Notes: generated by a model not told the origin, from the sequence alone. DNA of 39,448 nt from DASSNR01 sp036278935 (GCA_036278935.1 DASUKA010000051.1:1-39448), one strand, 5' to 3'. Positions 7,375 to 14,030 are shown, counted from the stretch's first letter. Numbers and translations are program-made.

Positions 7375-8582
7375 TCCTCTGTGGTGGGAAGGTGGAGTGC
7401 GGTGTGGGGCGGTTGTGGCGCCCGGACGGGATTCAGCCAGTCGTCGACATCATCGTGCAGCAGTTGCAGCAGGCTGCGCCGCGCGAGGAGGAAGCGCGCA
7501 CGCAGTGTCATTCCTTTCTTCAGGCGCCCTCGCACGCCACTCGGCAACGTGAGATACGGCCGCTCGAGGTCGCACCGCACCTTGAACATCGGCGACTGCC
7601 CGACGAGGATGAAATCGCTCGAGATGGCGGTGATCTGGCCGTGCAGCGCGCCCCATTCCGTGGCGTTGAAGGCGTCGATGAGCAGTCTGACCGGGATGCC
7701 GGGACGCAGGAGCCCGATATCGCGCGGCGTTACGTAGATCTCCGCGACCAATGCGGAGTTGGGCGAGATGACGCCGATCTGCTCGCCCGCCTCCACGTAA
7801 CTGCCGGGCGAGAGGCTGGCCAGCTGCTCCACGGAGCCGCCGACGGCGGCGCGGACCGTGTAGTGTGAGCGCTCCTCGTGGAGCTGCTGCATCTGCGACT
7901 CCAGCTCCTCGAGCGCACTCCGCTCGGACGTGAGCGCTGACTGCCATTCGCTCATCTGGCGCGCGACAGTGAGTGCGCGCGCTGATGTCGCCTGCGCGAG
8001 CTCATAGGCCCGGTCCTGCACGCTGCTCTGCGTGGCGAAGCCCCGGTCGCCGAGCGTCCGCGCGCGATCGAGCGCACGAGTGGCCTGCGCGATCCGGATG
8101 CGGGCATCCCGCAGCGCGCCGACGTATTGCAGGTACTCTCGGCGGTACTTCGGTGTATGGAGCGCTCGGGTTGGCGTAGTGGAAACGGTTCCGCTGTCCC
8201 GCACGAGCCGCTGCAGGTCGGAGATGAACCGTCGCTTCTCCTCCGCCTGGTCGTGGAGCAGCCGCCCACGCTCGGCGAGCGACACCGAGCGCACCACGAC
8301 GAGCGGCGCGCCCCGCACGACCAGCTGGTTCTCGTGCACAAGCACGCGCTCGACCACGCCGGACACGCGCGAGCGGATGTCATGCTTTTCCGTGGCGGGG
8401 CGGATGAGTCCCTCGCTCTGCACGGACACGCGCACATGGACGAGCGGCAGCGCAGCCAGCGCGGCGAGCGCGGCAAGCACCACCGCGACGTAGATGGCGC
8501 CGGGTCGCACCTGGTGCCGGACCACGTGCTGCTCGAGGGAGTCGGCGATGCACTCCGCCGGATGAAAATGCCGAGGCGCCAT
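7371..8582 (-). CDS. HlyD-family membrane fusion protein
   Basis: 403 residues from the ATG at 8582. This periplasmic adaptor would link the C39 ABC transporter to an outer-membrane channel. One transmembrane helix lies near residues 30-50 (VAVVLAALAALAALPLV). A split lipoyl domain follows, with SEGLIRPATEKHDIRSRVSG before the long hairpin and YTVRAAVGGSVEQLASLSPG after it. The helices between are rich in Arg, Glu and Gln (about 105-245). A beta-barrel section contains AEIYVTPRDIGLLRPGIPVR. An alternative ATG at 8615 would add 11 residues and would sit inside the hairpin at 8601-8647, with its GGGGA ribosome site in the stem and loop. No strong ribosome site precedes 8582, so the start remains open. 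No outer-membrane TolC homologue is in the window. Confidence 0.88.
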   Translation of the reverse strand: MAPRHFHPAECIADSLEQHVVRHQVRPGAIYVAVVLAALAALAALPLVHVRVSVQSEGLIRPATEKHDIRSRVSGVVERVLVHENQLVVRGAPLVVVRSVSLAERGRLLHDQAEEKRRFISDLQRLVRDSGTVSTTPTRALHTPKYRREYLQYVGALRDARIRIAQATRALDRARTLGDRGFATQSSVQDRAYELAQATSARALTVARQMSEWQSALTSERSALEELESQMQQLHEERSHYTVRAAVGGSVEQLASLSPGSYVEAGEQIGVISPNSALVAEIYVTPRDIGLLRPGIPVRLLIDAFNATEWGALHGQITAISSDFILVGQSPMFKVRCDLERPYLTLPSGVRGRLKKGMTLRARFLLARRSLLQLLHDDVDDWLNPVRAPQPPHTALHLPTTEE

Positions 8583-8600
8583 GGGACGTCGGCCGCGGTC

Positions 8601-8647
8601 AGTCCATCCAGGCATCCCGGTGGTTCCCCGGGACGTCTGGATGGACT
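8601..8647 (-). promoter_or_regulatory. Composite stem-loop between precursor peptide and fusion-protein genes
   Basis: An 11-bp outer stem (8601-8611 with 8637-8647) is separated by a 3x3 internal loop from a 6-bp inner stem (8615-8620 with 8628-8633) and a 7-nt loop. It begins 10 nt after the stop of the 70-residue peptide. It could protect the precursor mRNA, attenuate read-through, or hide the alternative HlyD start at 8615. Confidence 0.65.
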
Positions 8648-8657
8648 CGAGCGCGAC

Positions 8658-8870
8658 CTAGTGGGTTGCGATGTACGCCACCGTGCCCACGGCAACCGCC
8701 ACGACGAACACCGCGGCGACGGCGACGGCGATTCCGCAGCCGAAGCCGAGCGCTGCGGCGAGCATGGCGAATCCGCCGCCGATCGCCATCATCTCGTCGA
8801 CGTGCAGTGGCGTGAGCCCCGACGGCAGAACGAGATCGTGCGCGGAACGCGCGGAAGCTGTGTATGTCAT
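8658..8870 (-). CDS. Double-glycine-leader peptide, hydrophobic core (bacteriocin-like)
   Basis: 70 residues, start ATG at 8870 with GGAG 8 nt upstream. The leader fits the double-glycine consensus if cleavage follows G33: L22 (-12), E26 (-8), M27 (-7), I30 (-4), G32 and G33 (-2, -1), in LHVDEMMAIGGG. The predicted 37-residue core is very hydrophobic, with GFGCGIAVAVAAVF and GTVAYIATH, and has a single Cys. It looks like a membrane-active class II bacteriocin or a similar secreted peptide. It is separated from hlyD by a strong hairpin, so it may be made in excess over the transport genes. No modification enzyme lies in this operon. Function inferred from leader plus C39 transporter. Confidence 0.8.
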   Translation of the reverse strand: MTYTASARSAHDLVLPSGLTPLHVDEMMAIGGGFAMLAAALGFGCGIAVAVAAVFVVAVAVGTVAYIATH

Positions 8871-8915
8871 GATTGTCTCCAGCAATGTGAAGTGAATGGT
8901 CGATGCGTCGTACAG

Positions 8916-9053
8916 CTATGGACGGTGCAACATGTGCGGACCGATGACCTGGTAGCCGTACAGGATCCCGATCAGAAACGCGGCCACGAGCAGGGCGGTG
9001 ACCAGCCCCGGCGATGCGCGATACAGGCCTTTCATGAGCTCGAAGAAGTTCAT
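8916..9053 (-). CDS. 45-residue membrane peptide, leaderless relative of the neighbouring precursor
   Basis: Short gene with GGAGAG about 7 nt before the ATG at 9053. The peptide has a short amphipathic start (MNFFELMKGLYRAS), one hydrophobic segment (PGLVTALLVAAFLIGILY) and the tail GYQVIGPHMLHRP. The last 16 residues align without gaps to the end of the 66-residue precursor (FGYTVLGPWVMDQN): Gly, Tyr, Val, Gly and Pro are identical at the same distance from the C-terminus. It has no double-glycine leader, so it may be an immunity peptide that mimics the toxin, a leaderless bacteriocin, or a transport accessory. Confidence 0.7.
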   Translation of the reverse strand: MNFFELMKGLYRASPGLVTALLVAAFLIGILYGYQVIGPHMLHRP

Positions 9054-9114
9054 CTGTCTCTCCGTGTGTGGACATCGTGGGGTTGCACAGAACCGGCGGG
9101 GCGCGTTCGGGTGT

Positions 9115-9137
9115 GGGGACCGGCGTGCCCGGCCCCC
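9115..9137 (-). terminator. Stem-loop after the 66-residue precursor gene
   Basis: GGGG-A-CCGG (9115-9123) pairs with CCGG-C-CCCC (9129-9137) around a 5-nt loop, with one mismatch. It lies 14 nt beyond the precursor stop at 9152. No T-run; it may be a processing or attenuation hairpin that raises precursor mRNA over downstream genes. Confidence 0.4.
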
Positions 9138-9151
9138 CTCCATTCCGGTGG

Positions 9152-9352
9152 TCAGTTCTGGTCCATCACCCAGGGGCCGAGTACCGTGTAGCCGAACTTG
9201 AGGCCGGCCGCGGCGGCGGTGAGCATCAGCCCGGCGATGGCCACACCAGCGGCCAGCAGGACCGGGTTGCCCCCGGAGATCCGCCGAGCGTGCGCGGCGT
9301 CCAGCTCCTCCATCCCGGCCACGGCCGCTCCCTGCCCTTTCCGATTGATCAT
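9152..9352 (-). CDS. Double-glycine-leader precursor peptide (bacteriocin-like)
   Basis: 66 residues, ATG at 9352 with a strong GGAGG 6 nt upstream. The leader MEELDAAHARRISGG (14-28) matches the double-glycine pattern: L17 (-12), I25 (-4), G27/G28. Cleavage after G28 gives a 38-residue core that begins NPVLLAAGVAIAG, is hydrophobic with small residues, and ends in FGYTVLGPWVMDQN. The core lacks Cys, so no disulfide or lanthionine is expected. It is the first gene of the export operon and the best substrate for the C39 transporter at 4496-6751. The C-terminal box is shared with the 45-residue peptide just downstream. No clear promoter could be picked in the 500 bp upstream. Confidence 0.82.
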   Translation of the reverse strand: MINRKGQGAAVAGMEELDAAHARRISGGNPVLLAAGVAIAGLMLTAAAAGLKFGYTVLGPWVMDQN

Positions 9353-9579
9353 GCGATACCTCCATCTGCATGTGCGTGGACTGCTGATATGGGGCGTCGT
9401 GTTCCTCCGCCCCGGAGCCATCGCGCCGGCGGCAGTTGCCGCGGCGCGCGGGGGGGCAGGTTGGCACCAATGCATCGCGTGGCCGGTGGAGCGTTGCGGA
9501 ATACGCGAGGTCGCTGCACCGCGGCACAGGGAACATCATCGGGCCCGGTCTGCCGGCCCGGAGACCATGATGGCATGGG

Positions 9580-9617
9580 GAGTGAGTGCGGCCATCACCG
9601 GAATGCCGCGCTCACTC
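9580..9617. repeat. Imperfect 13-bp inverted repeat upstream of the export operon
   Basis: Arms 9580-9592 and 9605-9617 pair at 12 of 13 positions (GAGTGAG outside, GCGGC inside) around a 12-nt spacer. It lies about 230 nt upstream of the first precursor gene. It may be a regulator site or a transcript structure. Confidence 0.5.
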
Positions 9618-9806
9618 GCAAACCCTTGCGCTCAGCTGGACGAGAGGACGGGGAATTGCCGACGCGCGCGGACGGGTGGGTCGCAGGAGTACGGCATCGT
9701 GCCGCGGATGAGGACGCGCGGACGCGGACGTGCATCGCGACGTCGCGGGGGCTGCGGCGCCTGGCGTGCGGGGCAGTAATGTGTGGGGGTCCTGCTGGTG
9801 GGGCAT

Positions 9807-9837
9807 CGGGCGAGTGTACGCCGGAGCGTCACTCGCC
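9807..9837 (-). terminator. Terminator-like hairpin after the thioesterase gene
   Basis: A 13-bp stem (9807-9820 with 9825-9837, one bulged T at 9816) has a CGGA loop and lies 17 nt beyond the stop at 9854. It is very stable but lacks a T-run. Confidence 0.6.
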
Positions 9838-9853
9838 CGTCATACGGGAGGCG

Positions 9854-10300
9854 TCAGGCCGCCTGCCGCGCCTGATCGCTGGGCATCACGAACGGTTCGA
9901 TGGCCCGTAGGAGCGCGGGCGGGAGTGGCGTCTTCTCGAAGCTCCCGCGTGAGACGCACACCAGCACCTGATAGGCGGAAGCGTGCACGATGCGCTCCGT
10001 CGCGCTCATCACATCGAAGTTGATCGTGAGCGAGGTGCGTCCTACGCGGCTGAAGTAGGTCACGACTTTGAGCTGCTCATCGAGCCGTGCCGGCGTATGG
10101 AATTCGGCATGCATGATCTTGCGCGGAAGCCAGATGTCGTACCGCTCGAACATCTCACCGAAGGGCAGACCCGCCGCGCGAAAGATCTCCGTCTCCGCCA
10201 GCTCGTAGAAGCGGATGTACGCGCCATAGCAGATGATACCGGCCAGATCGATGTCGCCCCATCGGACGTATTCCGTGATGACAAACGGGGACTTGCTCAC
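9854..10300 (-). CDS. Acyl-CoA thioesterase, 4HBT hot-dog family (YbgC/FadM type)
   Basis: 148 residues. Single hot-dog domain proteins of this family hydrolyse acyl-CoA thioesters in the cytoplasm. The N-terminal active-site region reads VRWGDIDLAGIICYGAYIRF, with Asp16 and Asp18 in the usual place and ICYGAY replacing the common VVYHANY. VGRTSLTINFDV is the central strand. The GTG at 10300 is chosen because it overlaps the stop of the preceding lipoprotein gene as GTGA; upstream in-frame sequence is not protein-like. Why it is coupled to a lipoprotein is unclear. A terminator-like hairpin follows. Substrate unknown. Confidence 0.85.
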   Translation of the reverse strand: MSKSPFVITEYVRWGDIDLAGIICYGAYIRFYELAETEIFRAAGLPFGEMFERYDIWLPRKIMHAEFHTPARLDEQLKVVTYFSRVGRTSLTINFDVMSATERIVHASAYQVLVCVSRGSFEKTPLPPALLRAIEPFVMPSDQARQAA

Positions 10301-10521
10301 CGTTCGCCGGGCGTGAGCCAGGCCGCCGCCAGTCTGGCGGATGGCTGCTGGATGTTGCGCGCAGCAGACGTGTCCCGAGTCACGGTGTCCCGCGTGGTGG
10401 TCGTGTCGCCTCGGCGGGTTGGCGTTGGCGCCGGTGGCGGCGCATTGGATGCGCGTGGCGACGTGGCGCACGCGCCCACGATGAAGCAGAGCGCGGACAG
10501 CGAAAGGATCGGGCGTATCAT
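10297..10521 (-). CDS. Small lipoprotein
   Basis: 74 residues, ATG at 10521 with GGAGG 6 nt upstream. The signal MIRPILSLSALCFIVGAC ends in a lipobox (VGAC, Cys18). The mature part is Pro- and Thr-rich, with a run of DTTTTRDTVTRDTS and no recognisable fold; it probably acts as a flexible tether. Its stop overlaps the thioesterase GTG, so the pair is translationally coupled. Function unknown. Confidence 0.7.
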   Translation of the reverse strand: MIRPILSLSALCFIVGACATSPRASNAPPPAPTPTRRGDTTTTRDTVTRDTSAARNIQQPSARLAAAWLTPGER

Positions 10522-10722
10522 GACGGCCTCCAGGAATGATGGCTGGCACTGTCGCAAGATCGTTGCCGGGCGCACTACTCGCGCGGCATGGGAGGTGCGC
10601 GCGTCCCCGTCATGCGCCGCCCCTCGCATCTGGCGCGACGCATGCGGCCCGCGCAGAGCGGCCCGCCCACGTTGGAGAAGATACGCGATGCGCGTCTTCC
10701 GCGATGTGGGTCGCCGTCATCC

Positions 10723-10751
10723 TTGCCTCCGCCGGATGCCCGGGGTACACT
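10723..10751 (+). promoter_or_regulatory. Candidate promoter of the CGNR gene
   Basis: TTGCCT (10723-10728), a 17-nt spacer and TACACT (10746-10751), each 4 of 6 to the sigma-70 consensus. They lie 34 nt before the ATG at 10786. Confidence 0.4.
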
Positions 10752-10785
10752 TGACACCCCCCCGTCCCTCCTGCCCGGTGCCGCC

Positions 10786-11424
10786 ATGCCGTTCAGCTCC
10801 ACCGCGTCCGCTCCATCGCCCTTCGTCTTCGTCGGCGAGCGACTCTGGCTCGACTTCGTGAACACCGATGACGTACAGCGCGGCGTGCGCGTGGATGGGC
10901 TGGCCACCTTCGAGATGCTCGTCCGGTGGCTCGCGGCCGCCGGCCTGCTCGACGCCGATCGCGCGGCCGCGATCCGGCGGCGCGCGGTTGAACAGCCCGC
11001 GGGCGCCACGGCCGCGCTGGCCGAAGCGCGGCGCATCAGATCAGCGCTGCGCGCGCTCGCCGCGCACGGCGCCTCCCACGCCGAAGTCCGCGTGGCCACC
11101 ATGGTGGAGATCAACCGCGTCCTCGGCCGGAGCACGGGGACCCGCCGTCTGGCGGTGCGCGCCGATGGGTCGTTCACCCGCAGCTTTCTTCCCGTTGGCG
11201 ATGCCTTTGCCGGCTTGATGATTCCCGTCGTGGAGTCGGCCGCCGACGCGCTGGTGCTGGGCGAGATCGCACGCGTCCGGTGCTGCGCCGACGCGCGGTG
11301 CCCGCGGGTCTTCTTTGACAACACCAAGAACGGCCGCCGCCGCTGGTGCGACATGGCCACCTGTGGCAACCGCGCCAAAGCGGCGCGGCATCGAGGAAGG
11401 AAGAAAAGCAATAACGGGTTATGA
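10786..11424 (+). CDS. CGNR zinc-finger protein with N-terminal ABATE-like domain
   Basis: 212 residues, ATG at 10786. The N-terminal part (FVFVGERLWLDFVNTD, then a helical region) is the putative ligand-binding domain of this family of predicted transcription regulators. The C-terminus carries the zinc-binding finger: RCCADARCPRVFFD, then NGRRRWCDMATCGNRAKA, with the CGNR signature. The upstream extension of the frame is not credible. The last codons (NNGL and stop) lie inside the inverted repeat at 11416-11510, so the repeat has shaped the C-terminus. Related proteins are found next to antibiotic or stress genes, but no target can be named here. Confidence 0.88.
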   Translation: MPFSSTASAPSPFVFVGERLWLDFVNTDDVQRGVRVDGLATFEMLVRWLAAAGLLDADRAAAIRRRAVEQPAGATAALAEARRIRSALRALAAHGASHAEVRVATMVEINRVLGRSTGTRRLAVRADGSFTRSFLPVGDAFAGLMIPVVESAADALVLGEIARVRCCADARCPRVFFDNTKNGRRRWCDMATCGNRAKAARHRGRKKSNNGL

Positions 11425-11520
11425 GCGACGAGTTGTGGGTTATGAGGTAAGGATTGTGAGCAACGGCTGTCGGCACTCAGAACTCGTCACTCACAACCCA
11501 CAACTCGTACCTCAAGCCTC
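11416..11520. repeat. Degenerate long inverted repeat between convergent genes
   Basis: A perfect 14-bp core (11428-11441 with 11495-11508) is flanked by further imperfect pairing. Each arm is built of short degenerate units (GGGTTATGAG twice at 11416 and 11437; AACTCGT twice on the right). The stop codon of the CGNR gene lies in the left arm and that of the sigma gene touches the right end. It is probably a bidirectional terminator or a dispersed repeat. Confidence 0.7.
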
Positions 11521-12162
11521 CGGGGCCTTGACGTACCCCATATCCCGGGCATACCGCAGGAGCTTGCGCTGCAGGATGCGGCGGCCGCGGAAGAGGCGGG
11601 ACTTCACCGTCCCCTCCGGGATCCCGAGGATCTCCGCGATTTCCGCATATCGAAGGCCCTGCACGTCGCTCAGGATCACCGCGAGCCGGTATTCCTGCGG
11701 GAGCGCATCGATGGCCTGCGTGATCTCCTCATCCACGAACGAATCGTAGAACCGCCCTTCCGGATCGGCCTCGCCCACCACGTCGTTCGCCGACCACCCG
11801 TCCCCGTTCTCCGGAAACTGCACCTCGCGCGCATCGATACGGCGCTTGTGGCTCACGAACAGATGGTACAGGATCGTGAACAGCCACGCCCGCACGTTGG
11901 TACCGAGCTGGTACTGCTCCCACCGGTCGAAGGCGCGCAGGATGGTATCGGACACGAGGTCCTCCGCATCGTCGCGCGCGTGCGTGAGCTTGAGTGCAAA
12001 GCTGTACAGCGCATCCAGATGCACGAGCGCCTCGGCCTCGAACTGCCGCCGCCGGGCCCGCACGTCCCGGTCCTCATGGGGAGCGAGCGCCAGAGCGGTG
12101 CTCGAATCGGCCACCGCCTCGTTCCACTCCGCCGGGCGCAGATCAGTCACTGCCATTGCCAT
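11512..12162 (-). CDS. ECF-type RNA polymerase sigma factor
   Basis: 216 residues. Region 2 is seen in LVHLDALYSFALKLTHARDD, then AEDLVSDTILRAFDRWEQY and NVRAWLFTILYHLFVSHKRR. Region 4 is ALPQEYRLAVILSDVQGL with YAEIAEILGIPEGTVKSRLF as its helix-turn-helix. GAGGGGGAAGC just before the ATG at 12162 supports that start; the next Met is two codons on. The gene begins inside the end of tetR (20-nt overlap), so the two are cotranscribed. The sequence resembles SigR/RpoE-like ECF factors, but no anti-sigma gene follows. Control may therefore come from the TetR protein. Confidence 0.92.
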   Translation of the reverse strand: MAMAVTDLRPAEWNEAVADSSTALALAPHEDRDVRARRRQFEAEALVHLDALYSFALKLTHARDDAEDLVSDTILRAFDRWEQYQLGTNVRAWLFTILYHLFVSHKRRIDAREVQFPENGDGWSANDVVGEADPEGRFYDSFVDEEITQAIDALPQEYRLAVILSDVQGLRYAEIAEILGIPEGTVKSRLFRGRRILQRKLLRYARDMGYVKAPEA

Positions 12163-12835
12163 AGCTTCCCCCTCGCGGCCCCGCCGCCACCTGAGACTCG
12201 GTGGCATGCAGGCCATTCGAAATCCGTGTGTCATCCGGCGCGCCGATGGGCCGCCGCGCGCGCGATGCCACGACGTTCTTCAGCTCCTCCGCCACCCCCT
12301 CCGCCAGCCCGATCTCCCGCTTGACGCGGGACATGAGCAGCGCGCCCTCGAGGGTCGCGATGATGAAACGCGCAAGTCGCGCGATGTCCACGTGCTCATC
12401 CAGCTCGGGCCGGGCTTCCCAGAGAAGTGCCTGGATCTGCGCGGCCCATCGCTCGAAGACCACATCCAGAAGCTCCCGAAACCCCTCGTGCGAATCCGCC
12501 ATCTCCGTCACCAGGTTCCCGCAGCACGGCCCGCCGCCCTGACAGCCGTGCTCGGCGTGACTCGCCACCACGGCATCGATGAAGCGATTCAACCGCTCCA
12601 GCGGGGGAACCACGGGGTCCCGCAACAGCGTGAGCCCGCGCTCCGTGAAGCTCTCGAACTGAAAGTGCAGGACCGCATAGCCCAGCGCTTCCTTCGACTT
12701 GAAGTAGTGATAGAAGTGCGCTTTGCCGCAGAGACCCGCGCGCTGAATGACCTCGTCGATGGACGTCTGCTGAAAGCCCTGACGCGCCATCAACTCGGAT
12801 GCAGCCTCGATGATCCTGCCTCGGCGATCCCGCAT
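12143..12835 (-). CDS. TetR-family transcription regulator, probably leaderless
   Basis: 230 residues from the ATG at 12835. The DNA-binding domain reads RRGRIIEAASELMARQGFQ, then TSIDEVIQRAGLCGKAHFYH and YFKSKEALGYAVL. The ligand domain contains GCQGGGPCCGNLVTEM (about residue 95), where relatives usually have a shorter GCxxGNLxxE; the extra Gly/Cys residues could bind metal or sense thiols. Upstream in-frame starts at 12871 and 12856 lie within the promoter, so they are excluded if that promoter is used. The end overlaps the ECF sigma gene by 20 nt. Autorepression is inferred from the palindrome in the promoter spacer. Confidence 0.9.
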   Translation of the reverse strand: MRDRRGRIIEAASELMARQGFQQTSIDEVIQRAGLCGKAHFYHYFKSKEALGYAVLHFQFESFTERGLTLLRDPVVPPLERLNRFIDAVVASHAEHGCQGGGPCCGNLVTEMADSHEGFRELLDVVFERWAAQIQALLWEARPELDEHVDIARLARFIIATLEGALLMSRVKREIGLAEGVAEELKNVVASRARRPIGAPDDTRISNGLHATESQVAAGPRGGSYGNGSD

Positions 12836-12842
12836 GACCGTC

Positions 12843-12871
12843 AATTTAGGACTCATCGGTCCAAATGTCAA
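12843..12871 (-). promoter_or_regulatory. tetR-ECF promoter with operator palindrome in the spacer
   Basis: On the minus strand: TTGACA (12866-12871), a 17-nt spacer and TAAATT (12843-12848). The spacer holds GGAC-N6-GTCC (12849-12862), extended by imperfect TTTGGAC/GTCCTAAA symmetry. The -10 is 7 nt from the ATG at 12835, so transcription should start at or next to it. A repressor bound here would block RNA polymerase. Confidence 0.75.
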
Positions 12872-12924
12872 CGGACTGGAGGCTACTGGCTAATATGCGC
12901 AGCAGCAACGCCTTATGGATCGCT

Positions 12925-12942
12925 CGGCGGCCATTGCCGCCG
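12925..12942 (-). terminator. Terminator-like hairpin after the kinase-like gene
   Basis: A perfect 7-bp GC stem (CGGCGGC with GCCGCCG) and 4-nt loop, 33 nt past the stop codon at 12975. No T-run. Confidence 0.5.
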
Positions 12943-12974
12943 TCGATGTCGCGATCATGTCGGTTGTCAGAGGA

Positions 12975-13961
12975 CTACTCGGTCCAATCGCCGGGAGTGG
13001 GAGAGGAACCCGCGCGCATGGCGCGCGTCTGCGCCGCCGGACCGTGCCACTGCAGCAGCTGGGCCACCACCTCCGGCATCCGATCGAGGTCGCGCGCGAT
13101 CGCCAGGGTGTACACGGGCACGGCGTCGGCAATCGCGGCCGCGCGGGGGAAGAAGGCGGCCGACTCGTGCGCGCCGAGGATCGGGCCGATTCGCGAGTGC
13201 CGGATGATCGTCATGGCGCCCTGAACCGGAGGCAGTCGCGTGCGCCGCACCGCGTCGCACCCCGGCTCCGCGACCACAGGCGTCAGGATGTAGATCGCGC
13301 CGAGCGGAACGGGCTCGAGCGCCACACGGTCGCTCGGCAGATCGGACAGCAGATGCTTGTCCACAACCGGCGCGCTCGACCGCATGCGGTCCGGCATGAA
13401 GTGGCTCACCGATTCATCGCGCAACCTGATGCTCGGAACACCAGCCAGGCAAGTGACCGGCGGCGCGGGATCAACGGGCACCATGTCATCGGTAATGAGG
13501 CGGGCTCCGGCGGTGACCATCGCCAGCGCCAGTGTCGACTTCCCGTGGAACGGCGGCGCGGCAAAGGCAACGGCGTGCGAATGCAACGCCACAGCACTCG
13601 CGTGGAGCGAGACATAGCCGGCAAAGTGCAATGCCGTCGCCAGCACCGGGCCGACGATATTTATCCTGGCCTGATGCACCGGCGCTGCGGGTGCCGGATA
13701 CCAGGTGAGCTCCGCGCCATTGGCGGAGATGTCGAAGCTGCCCGTATCGCTGAACTCTATGCGATGTCCCGACGCACTTCGGTAAAGGCGGGCGCGCCAG
13801 TCACCGGCGGACGCTTCGTGGACGAGCTCCAACTGCCGGGCGGGACACGGCTCTACCGCCGTGCGAAGTGTCCACGTCGCGATGCCGCGCGGAATTTCGC
13901 GCAGCTCAGGAAACGGAATGTCAGAGCGAAGACAGCCCCCGAACAGGGCGTAGTCGGGCAT
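12975..13961 (-). CDS. HPr-kinase-like protein of a lasso-peptide-type locus
   Basis: 328 residues. HPr-kinase relatives in RiPP loci include lasso-peptide kinases that phosphorylate the precursor tail. Visible features: an N-terminal GGCLRSDIPFPEL, His120 in SLHASAV at the catalytic-His position, a P-loop PFHGKST (GKST 140-143) and LITDDMVPVD (Asp158/159) for metal. The P-loop lacks the first Gly of the usual GxSGxGKS, which is common in these divergent kinases. It lies 69 bp after the precursor gene with a hairpin between. No strong ribosome site is seen. The substrate is inferred to be the peptide at 14031-14201; that peptide ends in Phe, but a Ser lies six residues from the end. Confidence 0.8.
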   Translation of the reverse strand: MPDYALFGGCLRSDIPFPELREIPRGIATWTLRTAVEPCPARQLELVHEASAGDWRARLYRSASGHRIEFSDTGSFDISANGAELTWYPAPAAPVHQARINIVGPVLATALHFAGYVSLHASAVALHSHAVAFAAPPFHGKSTLALAMVTAGARLITDDMVPVDPAPPVTCLAGVPSIRLRDESVSHFMPDRMRSSAPVVDKHLLSDLPSDRVALEPVPLGAIYILTPVVAEPGCDAVRRTRLPPVQGAMTIIRHSRIGPILGAHESAAFFPRAAAIADAVPVYTLAIARDLDRMPEVVAQLLQWHGPAAQTRAMRAGSSPTPGDWTE

Positions 13962-13976
13962 GTAGGCGGGGGGAGC

Positions 13977-14016
13977 GCAGGCTGGGAAAGCTCCTCGCGG
14001 AACTCTTCCAGCCTGC
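13977..14016 (-). promoter_or_regulatory. Hairpin between lasso-like precursor and kinase genes
   Basis: A perfect 9-bp stem (13977-13985 with 14008-14016) starts 14 nt after the precursor stop. Similar hairpins after lasso precursor genes hold back read-through and protect precursor mRNA; the same role is inferred here. Confidence 0.55.
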
Positions 14017-14030
14017 CAGCGGGGGTAGGC

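Larger units (their letters stand above)
9353..9853. other. Non-coding gap of about 500 bp upstream of the peptide-export operon
   Basis: No open frame here has a ribosome site or credible protein character. It must hold the promoter of the export operon, but no good hexamer pair is visible on the minus strand. It contains two inverted repeats (9580-9617 and 9807-9837). Confidence 0.6.

Noticed and set aside
10751..10756. TTGACA as the -35 of the CGNR gene
   Set aside because: No -10 like sequence at 16-18 nt; the TTGCCT/TACACT pair just upstream is better.
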